Below, piece by piece: positions 44,268-52,927 of a stretch of 64,000 nucleotides of DNA (positions are counted from its first letter, which is position 1; the number at the start of each line of letters is the position of its first letter). The notes under the pieces are model-generated. The model saw nothing but the letters and a program-made list of their open reading frames with translations, made no database searches and had not been told where the DNA came from. The stretch covers positions 1 to 64,000 of the forward strand of contig NZ_JAMOKO010000004.1 of NCBI RefSeq assembly GCF_023656745.1, written 5' to 3'. The DNA is from Collinsella sp. BG-O-102. GTDB taxonomy: Bacteria; Actinomycetota; Coriobacteriia; Coriobacteriales; Coriobacteriaceae. The position numbers and the translations under genes are program-made.

Positions 44268-45620
44268 ATGGCATTCAACGACTTGATCGCCCAGAAAATA
44301 AAGGACTTTGAACAGCAGGGGGTTCCGCAGGTCTTTGAGCGAGACCTTGATCTAGGAAACCCACAGGAGCCAAAGCGCGACAACATCGTAAATGTGATTG
44401 TGGGGGCCCGCCGTTGTGGAAAGACGTATCGCCTGTATCAGGAGATGCGGCGGCTTCAGAGCCGGGGCGTCGAGCTTGACCGGATGCTTTACTTCAATTT
44501 TGAGGATGAGCGCTTGCGCCCGTATGAGCCATCGCTGCTGGCGGACGTGCTCGACACGTTCTATGCGCTGTATCCTGTTGCTCGAACCGAGGGCGCTTAC
44601 ATTTTCTTTGACGAGATCCAGGAAATTCCCGAATGGGGTGCGTTTCTGCGGCGTGTAGTCGATACGGAGAAAGCGACCGTCTATGTGACGGGATCTTCTT
44701 CTAAGATGCTGTCCTCAGAACTTAAGAGCGAGTTCAGGGGTCGTTCTCTTGTGCGAGAGCTTTTTCCGTTGAGTTTTTCGGAATACGTTCGATATAAGAC
44801 GGGGAGCGTTCTCGAGTCAGATGCGACCTTTTCCCCGAGCGATGCAGCGCTGCTTCGACATCATCTGATCGGGTATCTTGAACGAGGGGGATTCATCGCG
44901 ACACTTGAGCAGACGCCTGCAGACGCGATTCAGCTGCTACAGGAATATGCTTCGCGAACGGTCGCCATGGACGTCGTTGAACGTTACGACGTCAAGAACC
45001 CTCGCCTGGCATCGCTGTTCTTGACGCGGTGTATGGCATCTTCGGGACGAGAGCTGTCAGTGAACAAAGTGTACAACGAGTTCAAGAGCAGACAGATACC
45101 CGTCAGTCGTAATTCGCTCAGCGACTTACTTGAGTATTATGAGGACGCCTACCTGTTATTTTCTGTGCCGGAGTTCACGCGTTCACTGGCAAATAACATG
45201 CGGTCTGCGTCTAAGGTCTACGCTGTCGACCCTGCGATGTTTGGAGCATTCTCTCCCGCATCGGCATTGGACCAGGGCCAGAGGCTCGAGACCGCAGTGT
45301 TCAATGCGCTAAGAAGAAGGACTCCCGCGGTGAGGACCGGCTCGGTCTGCCGCCTGCTAATCAAAGAGAAGAGCAAAAGCCATGAGGTGGACTTTGTGGC
45401 TGGGGATGCGCTTCTCATGCGGGCTTATAGCCTGATTCAGGTGAGTGCGGATATGGCAAGTGAGAAAACGCGCGAGCGCGAAATCGCCGCGCTTGATGCC
45501 TCGATGGCCCAGTTTGATCTTGGCGAGTCGGCAATCGTTACCATGGATGAACAGACCGATATTCCATGCGAGCACGGTGTGGTACACGTTATGCCCGCAT
45601 GGAAGTGGCTCCTTGCCTAA
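44268..45620 (+). CDS. AAA_14/DUF4143 ATP-binding protein
   Basis: This 450-residue protein has an AAA_14 ATPase with Walker A VGARRCGKT (45-53), Walker B YIFFDEIQEI near 110, sensor-like VYVTGSSS, and a C-terminal DUF4143 domain with the nuclease-like motif SHEVDFVAGD preceded by RLETAVFNALRRR. Such proteins are common, often lineage-specific, and sometimes lie near defence or mobile genes; their activity is unclear. GGAG precedes the ATG. Lower G+C than its neighbours suggests transfer. Confidence 0.88.
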   Translation: MAFNDLIAQKIKDFEQQGVPQVFERDLDLGNPQEPKRDNIVNVIVGARRCGKTYRLYQEMRRLQSRGVELDRMLYFNFEDERLRPYEPSLLADVLDTFYALYPVARTEGAYIFFDEIQEIPEWGAFLRRVVDTEKATVYVTGSSSKMLSSELKSEFRGRSLVRELFPLSFSEYVRYKTGSVLESDATFSPSDAALLRHHLIGYLERGGFIATLEQTPADAIQLLQEYASRTVAMDVVERYDVKNPRLASLFLTRCMASSGRELSVNKVYNEFKSRQIPVSRNSLSDLLEYYEDAYLLFSVPEFTRSLANNMRSASKVYAVDPAMFGAFSPASALDQGQRLETAVFNALRRRTPAVRTGSVCRLLIKEKSKSHEVDFVAGDALLMRAYSLIQVSADMASEKTREREIAALDASMAQFDLGESAIVTMDEQTDIPCEHGVVHVMPAWKWLLA

Positions 45621-45693
45621 TCATCTATGGGCCTGTGGGGTCAGGACCTCCTGGCTCCTTCATCACGGTTGGGGAGCACCTTGCTGCGCCAGG

Positions 45694-47196
45694 CTAGTCC
45701 TGGGCTTTGATACTCGGCAGCAGGATCTGCGCGAGGTAGTCGGTTTCGAGCTTAGTGGCACCATCGGCCTTGCCGTCTTTACCGACCAGGTCGTTTTTGA
45801 TCTGGCTGTATGTGTAGCGGTTGCCGGTCGTGAGCTCGACAAGCTCAATCGCCGTGTCCATGGGGTAGGTCGACACGGGGTTCTGCGTGCGCCCGTTGAT
45901 GGTTTGCGGAATCACGTACGGATAGACAGGGCCGCTGGCGTAGACGGTGTAGCCGTTGCCCAGGCTGACCGTGCCCAAAACCGTATCGCCGTCATCGGGG
46001 GTAAAGGTCTCGCCGTCGCGCACTGCGACAAGCGTCACGAGCGGTGTGTTGGTGTCGCTGTCCAGATAAATGCACAGCGTGCTGCCGTTTTGCCAGGTTG
46101 CGACCTTGCCATACCACTCAACCGGAATATCGAGCTGATACAGGTTCGTCGCCTTGTGCCGAGCGTCGGCATCGCGGGCGGACTGAGCCTCGCTTGCGCT
46201 TACGGCGTTGGCGGCGGCATCGCGGCGCGTAATTGCCGCCTGCTGGAGTATCTTTGCCGCGGCGGCAGAGCTTGCGCCCCCTTCCTCGGCATACTTGGCG
46301 GCGGCATCGATCTGGTCGTCAGTCACCGTGTCGGCCGAAGGTACCTTGAGCTTAAAGGTGGCTTGAGCGCGCAGATCCTGCCCATCGCTCTTAATGGTGA
46401 CCTGCGCCTTGGTGGTCGGGACGGTGTAGATGGTGCCGTCTTCCGCGATGGGGGATCCAGCAATGGAGAGCGTGTAATCGCCGGGCAGCAGCTTAATGCC
46501 GCGACCGTGCTCGTCAACGTAGAGCGTTTCGCTCACAGAAGAGCCGTCGGAGTCCTGGCCACTCACCTGCACGGGGATCTTTGAGCCGGTGGAGCAGTCG
46601 AGCCCCGCGGCATGTACGCCAATTTGCACCGACATCATGGTATGGGCGTTTGCGGCAACCACGGCGGCCCGCTCTTGCTGGTATCCGTTCCAAGCCGCAT
46701 AGCCCGCGCCGCCGGCGACGAGCGCGATGGCAACAACGCCTGCCACCATCAGGTTGCGTCGCCTGGGCGACATCTTGCGATGGCGAACCTCGGCCTCGCG
46801 TGCCGAGGGAACGGACGGCAGGGGAATATCGCCCATGGCGATGGTCTCGTCTACGGCAGGCGCAGAGCCTAAGCCAGGGAGCTCGCGGGTCAGCGAATCT
46901 TCGGCGGGCAAGCTGTCGAGCAAGATGGTTTCCTCGCTCGTGTCGGATTCGGGCTGGTCGTCGGCCTCGCATTCGGATTCCTCGTGCCCCGCCTCGTCTT
47001 CGGTGGGCGCGGCGCCATCGTCTTTTGCATCCTGATCATCGGGCTGCGCTTCGATTTCCGGCTCATCTCGCACATCAACGCTCGAATCGTCAAACGCAAT
47101 CTCGGCCAGTGCAATCTGGTCAAGGCTCTCCAGGGCCTCGGCACACGCTTCTGCATCTTGGGCCGCATCCTCTTGGCCCATCGTCTCATCTTTCAT
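45694..47196 (-). CDS. Single-pass membrane protein with acidic cytoplasmic region
   Basis: The product (500 residues) has a long acidic N-terminal part (residues 1-140; DQPESDTSEETILLDSL, DETIAMGDIPLP), one helix (RRRNLMVAGVVAIALVAGGAGYAAW near 147-171) and an extracytoplasmic domain of beta-sandwich character with an alanine-rich helical insert (GGASSAAAAKILQQAA) before a C-terminal domain that may bind a ligand. No family recognised. ATG 47196 follows GGGGGAT. It may be a surface sensor or scaffold; the two Thr-containing ETI motifs could be kinase targets, but that is a guess. Confidence 0.72.
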   Translation of the reverse strand: MKDETMGQEDAAQDAEACAEALESLDQIALAEIAFDDSSVDVRDEPEIEAQPDDQDAKDDGAAPTEDEAGHEESECEADDQPESDTSEETILLDSLPAEDSLTRELPGLGSAPAVDETIAMGDIPLPSVPSAREAEVRHRKMSPRRRNLMVAGVVAIALVAGGAGYAAWNGYQQERAAVVAANAHTMMSVQIGVHAAGLDCSTGSKIPVQVSGQDSDGSSVSETLYVDEHGRGIKLLPGDYTLSIAGSPIAEDGTIYTVPTTKAQVTIKSDGQDLRAQATFKLKVPSADTVTDDQIDAAAKYAEEGGASSAAAAKILQQAAITRRDAAANAVSASEAQSARDADARHKATNLYQLDIPVEWYGKVATWQNGSTLCIYLDSDTNTPLVTLVAVRDGETFTPDDGDTVLGTVSLGNGYTVYASGPVYPYVIPQTINGRTQNPVSTYPMDTAIELVELTTGNRYTYSQIKNDLVGKDGKADGATKLETDYLAQILLPSIKAQD

Positions 47197-47318
47197 ATAT
47201 CCCCCAAGCTCAATATCGGGACAACACTGTACCCAAAAATGGAGCCATATAAAGCGCATGCGAAATATAAGATCCGATTTAACCCGAGTGCATCGTTTAG
47301 CCGCATCCTCGCGGCAGC

Positions 47319-47358
47319 AAAAAGCCCCCGGAACGTGAACGAATCACATTCCGGGGGC
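47319..47358 (-). terminator. Terminator of the DUF5692 gene
   Basis: On the minus strand GCCCCCGGAATGTG and CACGTTCCGGGGGC pair with one mismatch around seven bases and are followed by TTTTTGC. Confidence 0.85.
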
Positions 47359-47429
47359 CCTGCAATGCGTTGAGTTGCGCGGAGCCGGTTATGCGGCTTC
47401 GTACTCAAGCGATGTTTGCGTCAGGCGCG

Positions 47430-48383
47430 TTACTCAGCGTGCGCGTAATCAACCTTGGCGCGGCGAGCGGTGGCCTTCTCCCAGTCGCTGGTGCCCTCAA
47501 AGACGTCCTGCTTGTAGGGATTGCGGCCGAGCTTCTTGGCACGGTAGACGATGTAGATGATCGCGGCGACGTTGGCGACCAGCGCGGCGATCGAGACCGC
47601 GGTAGCGGCGCCGGGGTCGAGCGTGGAGTGGGTCACAAAGATGGACTCCTCCTGGAAGTACGGGAATACCTGGGCAAACATGCACCAAATAGCCAGCGTA
47701 AAGGCACGGTTCTGGATCCAGCCGCCCTTGTTCCAGATAAAGGCGGCGACGGTGGGCGCCAGCAGCAGTGCAAAGCCGCAGAACCAGGAGTGGGTGGGCA
47801 AGCAGTTGTAGGTGTAGCAGAAGTTCCAGATATCGTAGGCGATGATGTAGACCCAGGTCATGTCGGGCCACAGCATGTCGGTCTTGTCCTCAGAGGCGTA
47901 GACACTCCACCAACCGGTCATGCAGAAGATGTTGATGATACCGGCGATGCCGTTGAACACGTTGTTCCAGCCGGCGAGCTGCGTGGCGCCCTCGGAGGTG
48001 ACCCAGGTGGACTCGCCCAGGACAAAGAAGTGATAGGCGCTCTCAAAGTCGGACACGACGGCGATCATGATGTTGATGGCGACGATCACAAACGGCCACG
48101 CGCGGAACCAATGCGCCTTGCCGATCTTGCCCCACTGGTACTTAATGGCAATGAAGCCCCAGCAACCGGCCAGCGCCGCGTATACCTTGGCGTAGTGGAA
48201 CCAGCTGTTCTGGTACACATGGGTGGGGTTGGTGAGCGCCCACTCGGCACCCTGTGAGACGCCGATGGCGATAGCGACGCAGTAGATGGTCATGGCCAGC
48301 GGAGCCACGCCAAAGATGATGGCCGCGCCCAGCTTGGTGCGGCGGCCGACCTCGTTGAGCACGATCAGGCCAATAAAGACCAT
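47430..48383 (-). CDS. DUF5692 integral membrane protein, 5' part interrupted
   Basis: The 317-residue reading has about eight to nine membrane helices and conserved WN and YDIWNFCYTYNCLPTHSWFC segments that I associate with DUF5692 proteins of gut bacteria. No function is known. The natural start is probably ATG 48437, which has AAAGGAG six bases ahead, but its sixth codon is TAG (see next entry). ATG 48383 is the first in-frame methionine after that stop but lacks a ribosome site and cuts the first membrane helix. It follows tetR on the same strand, so it may be regulated with it. The gene is either reinitiated, suppressed or inactive. Confidence 0.75.
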   Translation of the reverse strand: MVFIGLIVLNEVGRRTKLGAAIIFGVAPLAMTIYCVAIAIGVSQGAEWALTNPTHVYQNSWFHYAKVYAALAGCWGFIAIKYQWGKIGKAHWFRAWPFVIVAINIMIAVVSDFESAYHFFVLGESTWVTSEGATQLAGWNNVFNGIAGIINIFCMTGWWSVYASEDKTDMLWPDMTWVYIIAYDIWNFCYTYNCLPTHSWFCGFALLLAPTVAAFIWNKGGWIQNRAFTLAIWCMFAQVFPYFQEESIFVTHSTLDPGAATAVSIAALVANVAAIIYIVYRAKKLGRNPYKQDVFEGTSDWEKATARRAKVDYAHAE

Positions 48384-48437
48384 GGCCCAGCCGGCCCAGT
48401 GGATAAGGGTATTGCTACCCTAAACATCGAACAGCAT
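48384..48437 (-). pseudogene. Interrupted 5' end of the DUF5692 gene with in-frame TAG
   Basis: From ATG 48437 the frame reads MLFDV, TAG, GSNTLIHWAGWA and then joins the long frame at 48383 without a shift. The residues after the stop continue naturally into the first helix. A single change from TGG, TAT or TAC would explain the stop. Confidence 0.7.
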
Positions 48438-48455
48438 GCTGCTCTCCTTTCACAA

Positions 48456-48483
48456 GCCCGCGGCCCCTCTTCTGATCGCGGGC
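48456..48483 (-). terminator. Hairpin between tetR and the DUF5692 gene
   Basis: GCCCGCG and CGCGGGC (7 bp, exact) close a 14-base loop. Without a T-run it may be an attenuator rather than a full stop. Confidence 0.5.
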
Positions 48484-48500
48484 AGTTTGGCCAAATGTCG

Positions 48501-49163
48501 TCAGTTCTGGGGCTTGCGCTCCTGATACTTGGCGGTATAGCCCTCGATATGGAGCGTCGAGGCGATGATTTCCTTGACTGTCTCGTCGGGCACATCGGGG
48601 TGCGTGCGGATATACATCAGCAGCCCCATGATGAGGGTGTAGAACGTCTCGTAGACATGGTCGATGCGTAGCTCGTGATGGGCGACAAAATCCACCACGG
48701 TGGTATCGCAGATATACTGCGCCACGCGCTGGACCACGTTGTGCAAAAAGCCGCCGTAGAGCGCGCCGCTGCTCGAGGTGAGCGTGCTCGGCAACTCGTG
48801 GCCGCTCACGACCAGGCGCTTAAAGAGCGGAGCAACGGTGTCGAGTGCGCCTTCGATGTCGCCAACCGTGCGGCTGGCGTTCCACTGCTCGAGCTCGGCG
48901 ATAAAGCCGTCGATTGCCTCGTCCATAACGGCGGTGACGGCGGCATCCATATCGGCAAAGTAGTGGTAGAACAGCGAACGCGCGCAGCCAGCCCGCTTGG
49001 TCACGGCCGATACCGAAAGATGGGACACACCAAGCTCGGCGCTCACGGCGCGCACAGCGGCGAGGATCTCGCGACGGCGCTCGTCGCCCGTCAGGCGTTT
49101 TGCCGCGCTATCGGATGCGGGGACGGCATCGACCACAGAGATATCTGCTGCGTTGTTGCCCAT
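48501..49163 (-). CDS. TetR-family transcriptional regulator
   Basis: The 220-residue regulator has a TetR DNA-binding domain (RRREILAAVRAVSAELGVSHLSV, TKRAGCARSLFYHYFADMDA) and a helical ligand domain. It is divergent from the FeS/FAD oxidoreductase at 49351, and two identical-pattern palindromes (49222-49259) lie between them, so it probably represses both directions. The ligand is unknown. Confidence 0.9.
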   Translation of the reverse strand: MGNNAADISVVDAVPASDSAAKRLTGDERRREILAAVRAVSAELGVSHLSVSAVTKRAGCARSLFYHYFADMDAAVTAVMDEAIDGFIAELEQWNASRTVGDIEGALDTVAPLFKRLVVSGHELPSTLTSSSGALYGGFLHNVVQRVAQYICDTTVVDFVAHHELRIDHVYETFYTLIMGLLMYIRTHPDVPDETVKEIIASTLHIEGYTAKYQERKPQN

Positions 49164-49221
49164 GTTTTGCCGCCTTTCATCCTCTTTTGCCTGACCGTTC
49201 GCCTAACAGTCTTGAATATTG

Positions 49222-49259
49222 TTGACGGTTCGTCAATACTGTTTTTGACACAATGTCAA
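49222..49259. promoter_or_regulatory. Two TTGAC-N5-GTCAA operators
   Basis: TTGACGGTTCGTCAA (49222-49236) and TTGACACAATGTCAA (49245-49259) share half-sites and spacing, with centres 23 bp apart, in the divergent spacer. They are probable TetR operators. Confidence 0.7.
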
Positions 49260-49350
49260 CAATAGCGGGTGAACGGCATGGGGGCATGTCGAACCCGTAC
49301 AAAGAGGGGCGCCGCGGTCTCGCCGGGCTGTGGCAAGAGAAGGGACGACT

Positions 49351-52128
49351 ATGATTCTCAGCGGACCGGGGATTAGCTATACCGAGCCCGATATCGGCGC
49401 GGAGTTCGTGCCGCCGATACCGGAGCATCCGCGCGAGGCCATCGTCAAACTGTGTGAGCACTGCACCAACCGCCTGCTGCACCGCGACGAGCTGCTGGGC
49501 TACGAGTACTGGTCGTTTGCCGAGGCCGCAACCGACGAGCAGGCCGAAGTGCTCTGCAAGATGAAGATGCGCCGTCCCTATACGCTGCCCGAGATGGTCA
49601 AGCTCACCGGCATGCCCGAGGCCGATATCGAAAAAATGCTCGACGACATGAGCTACACGGGTCTGCTCGAGTACAACTGGGAAAACCCCGAGCGCGCCAA
49701 GCAGTGGGTGCTGCCCATGCTGGTGCCGGGTTCCGCCGAGTTCCTCAACATGCGCGTGAGCCAGCTCGAGGAGCATCCGGTCTATGCCAAGTTCTTTGAG
49801 CAGGCGTCCAAGGGACCGCTGTCCAAGGCCACGCCGATGGTGCCGCCCGGCGGTGCCGGCATCGGCATGCATGTCATTCCGGTCGAGAAGGCCATCGATG
49901 CTGCGAGCACCTCGGTGCCGATCGAGCATATCGAGCATTGGCTCGACAAATACGAAGGTAAGTATGCCGCTAGCACCTGCAGCTGCCGCGCGAGCCGTCG
50001 CGTGATGGGAGAGGGCTGCGCCGACGACCCGGCCGATTGGTGCATCGCCGTGGGCGATATGGCCGACTACGTGGTCGAGACCGACCGCGGCCATTATGTG
50101 ACGCGCGAGGAGGTCTACGACATCCTGCGCCAGGCCGAGGACAACGGCTTTGTGCACCAGATCACCAACATCGACGGTGAGAACAAAATCTTCGCCATCT
50201 GCAACTGCAACGTCAACGTGTGCTACGCCCTGCGCACTTCGCAGCTGTTCAACACGCCCAACCTGTCGCGCTCGGCCTACGTCGCCAAGGTCGAGAAGGA
50301 CAAGTGCGTGGCCTGCGGTCGCTGCGTTGAGGTGTGTCCGGCCGGCGCCGCCAAACTGGGCCAGAAGCTCTGTAGCAAAAAGGCTGGCGGACAGGTGCCC
50401 GAGTATCCGCGCCAGGAGCTGCCCGATGCCACCAAGTGGGACCACACCAAGTGGTCGCCCAACTACCGCAACGACAACCGTATCGAGACGCATGAGTCCG
50501 GCACCGCTCCCTGCAAGACGGCCTGCCCCGCGCACGTTGCCGTTCAGGGCTATTTGAAGCTCGCGGCGCAGGGCCGCTATGACGAGGCGTTGGCGCTCAT
50601 CAAGCGCGAGAACCCGTTGCCCGCTATCTGCGGCCGTGTGTGCAACCGCCGCTGTGAGGATGCCTGCACCCGCGGTCGCGTGGACGAGGCCGTGGCCATC
50701 GACGAGGTCAAGAAGTTTATCGCCCAGCGCGATCTGGATGCCGCGACTCGCTATGTCCCACCTGTGGTGACCCCGACGCGTGCCGGCGGCTTCGACCAGA
50801 AGATCGCCATCATCGGCGCCGGTCCGGCCGGTCTGTCCTGCGCCTTCTATCTGGCCGAGAAGGGCTACAAGCCCGTCGTGTTCGAGAAAAACGAGCGCCC
50901 GGGCGGCATGCTCACCTACGGCATTCCCAGCTTTAAGCTGCAGAAGGACGTTATCGAGGCCGAGGTCGAGGTCATTCGCCTGATGGGCGCCGAGTTCCGC
51001 TATGGCGTGGAGGTCGGTCGCGATGTGACGCTCGACGAGCTTCGCGCGCAGGGCTTTAAAGCCTTTTACGTGGCCATTGGCTGCCAGGGTGGCCGCCTTG
51101 CCGGTATTCCGGGCGAGGATGCCGAGGACGTGACCGTGGCCGTCGACTTTTTGCGCGAGGTCAACAGCGGCAAGATCGACGCGCTGCCCGGGCGCACCAT
51201 CGTGGTGGGCGGCGGCAACGTGGCCATCGATGTCGCGCGCAACGCCTGCCGTCTGGGTTCCGAGCACGTTGAGATGTTCTGCCCGGAGAGCGAGGTCAAG
51301 ATGCCTGCCAGCGAGGAGGAGCGTCGCGAGGCCATTGAGGACGGCGCGCACATTAGCTGCGGCTGGGCCCCCAAGGAGATTCACCTGGACGAGGCCGGTC
51401 GTGTGTGCGGTATCACCTTTAAGCGCTGCACGCGTGTCTTTGACGACGAGGGCCGTTTTGCGCCCGAGTATGACGAGAACGACTTGCGCCGTGTCGATGC
51501 CGACCGTGTCGTCATGTCGATTGGCCAGTCCATTGTGTGGGGCGACCTGCTGGCTGGCTCCAAGGTGGAGCTCGGCCGCAGCCAGGGTGCCCTTGCCGAT
51601 CCGCAGACGTACCAGACCGCCGAGCCCGACATCTTTGTGGGCGGCGACGTCTACACCGGTCCCAGCTTTGCTATCGACGCCATCGCCGCCGGTCACGAGG
51701 CCGCCGTGTCCATCCATCGCTTTGTGCAGCCGGGCTCCACGCTCACCATCGGCCGCAACCAGCGCCGCTACACCGCGCTTGACCGCGACGATGTTGTGAT
51801 TGAGAGCTACGACAACGCGAGCCGCGAGGTGGCGCATGTCGACCGCGAGCGCGAGAAGGCTGCACCCTTTAGCGAGTACGTCGAGACCTTTACCGAGGAG
51901 CAGGTGCGCGCCGAGACCGCCCGCTGCCTGGGCTGCGGTGCCTCGATCGTCGACCCCAACAAGTGCATCGGCTGTGGCCTGTGCACCACCAAGTGCGCGT
52001 TTGACGCCATCCATCTGGATCGCGACCGCCCCGAGTGCTCAACGATGGTCAAATACGAGCAAAAGCTCCCAAGCCTGGGCAAGTATGCTTTGAAGCGCGC
52101 CATCAAGATTAAATTTGGTAGGAAATAA
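49351..52128 (+). CDS. Fused iron-sulfur/FAD oxidoreductase (GltD-like)
   Basis: This 925-residue protein joins several electron-transfer modules. Residues 1-200 are a helical/winged region; CSCRASRRVMGEGC (about 210-223) and CNCNVNVC form a cysteine-rich domain; CVACGRCVEVC (about 319) is a 4Fe-4S site; CKTACPAH to CRVCNRRC-like cysteines (about 387-440) and the FAD motif GAGPAGLSCAFYLAE (about 488) match glutamate synthase small subunit; GGGNVAIDVARNA (about 619) binds NAD(P)H; CLGCGA and CIGCGLCTTKC (about 860-880) end the chain. It may move electrons between NAD(P)H and ferredoxin. ATG 49351 follows AGAAGGG. hypA follows after 33 bases. Confidence 0.88.
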   Translation: MILSGPGISYTEPDIGAEFVPPIPEHPREAIVKLCEHCTNRLLHRDELLGYEYWSFAEAATDEQAEVLCKMKMRRPYTLPEMVKLTGMPEADIEKMLDDMSYTGLLEYNWENPERAKQWVLPMLVPGSAEFLNMRVSQLEEHPVYAKFFEQASKGPLSKATPMVPPGGAGIGMHVIPVEKAIDAASTSVPIEHIEHWLDKYEGKYAASTCSCRASRRVMGEGCADDPADWCIAVGDMADYVVETDRGHYVTREEVYDILRQAEDNGFVHQITNIDGENKIFAICNCNVNVCYALRTSQLFNTPNLSRSAYVAKVEKDKCVACGRCVEVCPAGAAKLGQKLCSKKAGGQVPEYPRQELPDATKWDHTKWSPNYRNDNRIETHESGTAPCKTACPAHVAVQGYLKLAAQGRYDEALALIKRENPLPAICGRVCNRRCEDACTRGRVDEAVAIDEVKKFIAQRDLDAATRYVPPVVTPTRAGGFDQKIAIIGAGPAGLSCAFYLAEKGYKPVVFEKNERPGGMLTYGIPSFKLQKDVIEAEVEVIRLMGAEFRYGVEVGRDVTLDELRAQGFKAFYVAIGCQGGRLAGIPGEDAEDVTVAVDFLREVNSGKIDALPGRTIVVGGGNVAIDVARNACRLGSEHVEMFCPESEVKMPASEEERREAIEDGAHISCGWAPKEIHLDEAGRVCGITFKRCTRVFDDEGRFAPEYDENDLRRVDADRVVMSIGQSIVWGDLLAGSKVELGRSQGALADPQTYQTAEPDIFVGGDVYTGPSFAIDAIAAGHEAAVSIHRFVQPGSTLTIGRNQRRYTALDRDDVVIESYDNASREVAHVDREREKAAPFSEYVETFTEEQVRAETARCLGCGASIVDPNKCIGCGLCTTKCAFDAIHLDRDRPECSTMVKYEQKLPSLGKYALKRAIKIKFGRK

Positions 52129-52161
52129 GTAGCCATAACGGGAACGGCGAAAGGATTAATA

Positions 52162-52590
52162 GTGCACGAGCTCGGGATTGTGTATCACATCATTCGTGAT
52201 GTTGAGAACGTGGCGCGTGCCAATGGCGTGCGTCGCGTTTCGAGCGTGACGTTGCTGCTGGGCGAGGTCTCGGGCGTCGTTCCCGAGTTGCTGCTCGACG
52301 CTTGGCGCTGGGCGGCAGATAAAAAGCCCATCGCGCAGGGCGCGGAGCTTGTTGTGGAGCCCGTCGAGGCCGTGACGCATTGCGAGGCATGTGGCCGCGA
52401 CTATGCGACGGTCGAGCACGGCAAGACCTGTCCCCATTGCGGTAGCGGCGAGACATACCTGCTGCAGGGCCAGGAGGTCATGATCAAGCAGATCGAGACC
52501 CCCGACGAGGACCCGGCAGACGCTGCTCCTGACGGCCTCTCCGACGCCCCCGATGCCGTCGACGCCGCCGACCCTCTCCACATCGCCTAA
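52162..52590 (+). CDS. hypA: Hydrogenase nickel-incorporation protein HypA
   Basis: HypA (142 residues) delivers nickel to the hydrogenase large subunit with HypB. The N-terminal MHELGIV supplies the nickel ligand His2, and the zinc site is CEAC..CPHC. The C-terminal acidic tail (about 25 residues, DEDPADAAPDGLSDAPD) is an unusual extension. GTG 52162 follows AAAGGA. It is 30 kb from the other hyp genes and sits in an apparent operon with the FeS/FAD oxidoreductase. Confidence 0.94.
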   Translation: MHELGIVYHIIRDVENVARANGVRRVSSVTLLLGEVSGVVPELLLDAWRWAADKKPIAQGAELVVEPVEAVTHCEACGRDYATVEHGKTCPHCGSGETYLLQGQEVMIKQIETPDEDPADAAPDGLSDAPDAVDAADPLHIA

Positions 52591-52653
52591 CATCTAATGT
52601 CTACATGGGCTAGAGTTCTAAACATATTTGCTTCGGTTAGTCAAGTCATGTCT

Positions 52654-52880
52654 GTTTAAACAAAATGGTGGCACGCAGACGCATTGGGATTCACCTAAAA
52701 GCGGTCTTAACGAACGGTGCACCTTTATATGTCTTTGAAAACAATCAGCAAATCACGTTTTAGCAGGCAATGAGCTATAAGCCAGCAACGTAATCAATTT
52801 GTAACAAACATAGACGTTTAAACAAATAATCCAACCTTTTGCGGATTTAGCTATAATTCCACAAACCAAACAGGTATACT
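52654..52880 (+). promoter_or_regulatory. Regulatory region of the mannose PTS operon
   Basis: The 337-base A+T-rich spacer contains GTTTAAACAAA twice (52654 and 52816), a TATAAT box at 52852 and a TATACT box at 52875. The second repeat lies about where a -35 element would be, so it may be an activator or repressor site. AGGAGG lies at 52915. Confidence 0.5.
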
Positions 52881-52927
52881 CCTTTCATGTCATGTAGGAA
52901 TTACGTAGACAAAAAGGAGGTTATGTG

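Noticed and set aside
52667-52683. TGGCACGCAGACGCAT as a sigma-54 promoter for manLMN
   Set aside because: GG and GC are nine bases apart instead of ten, and no LevR-type gene is adjacent.
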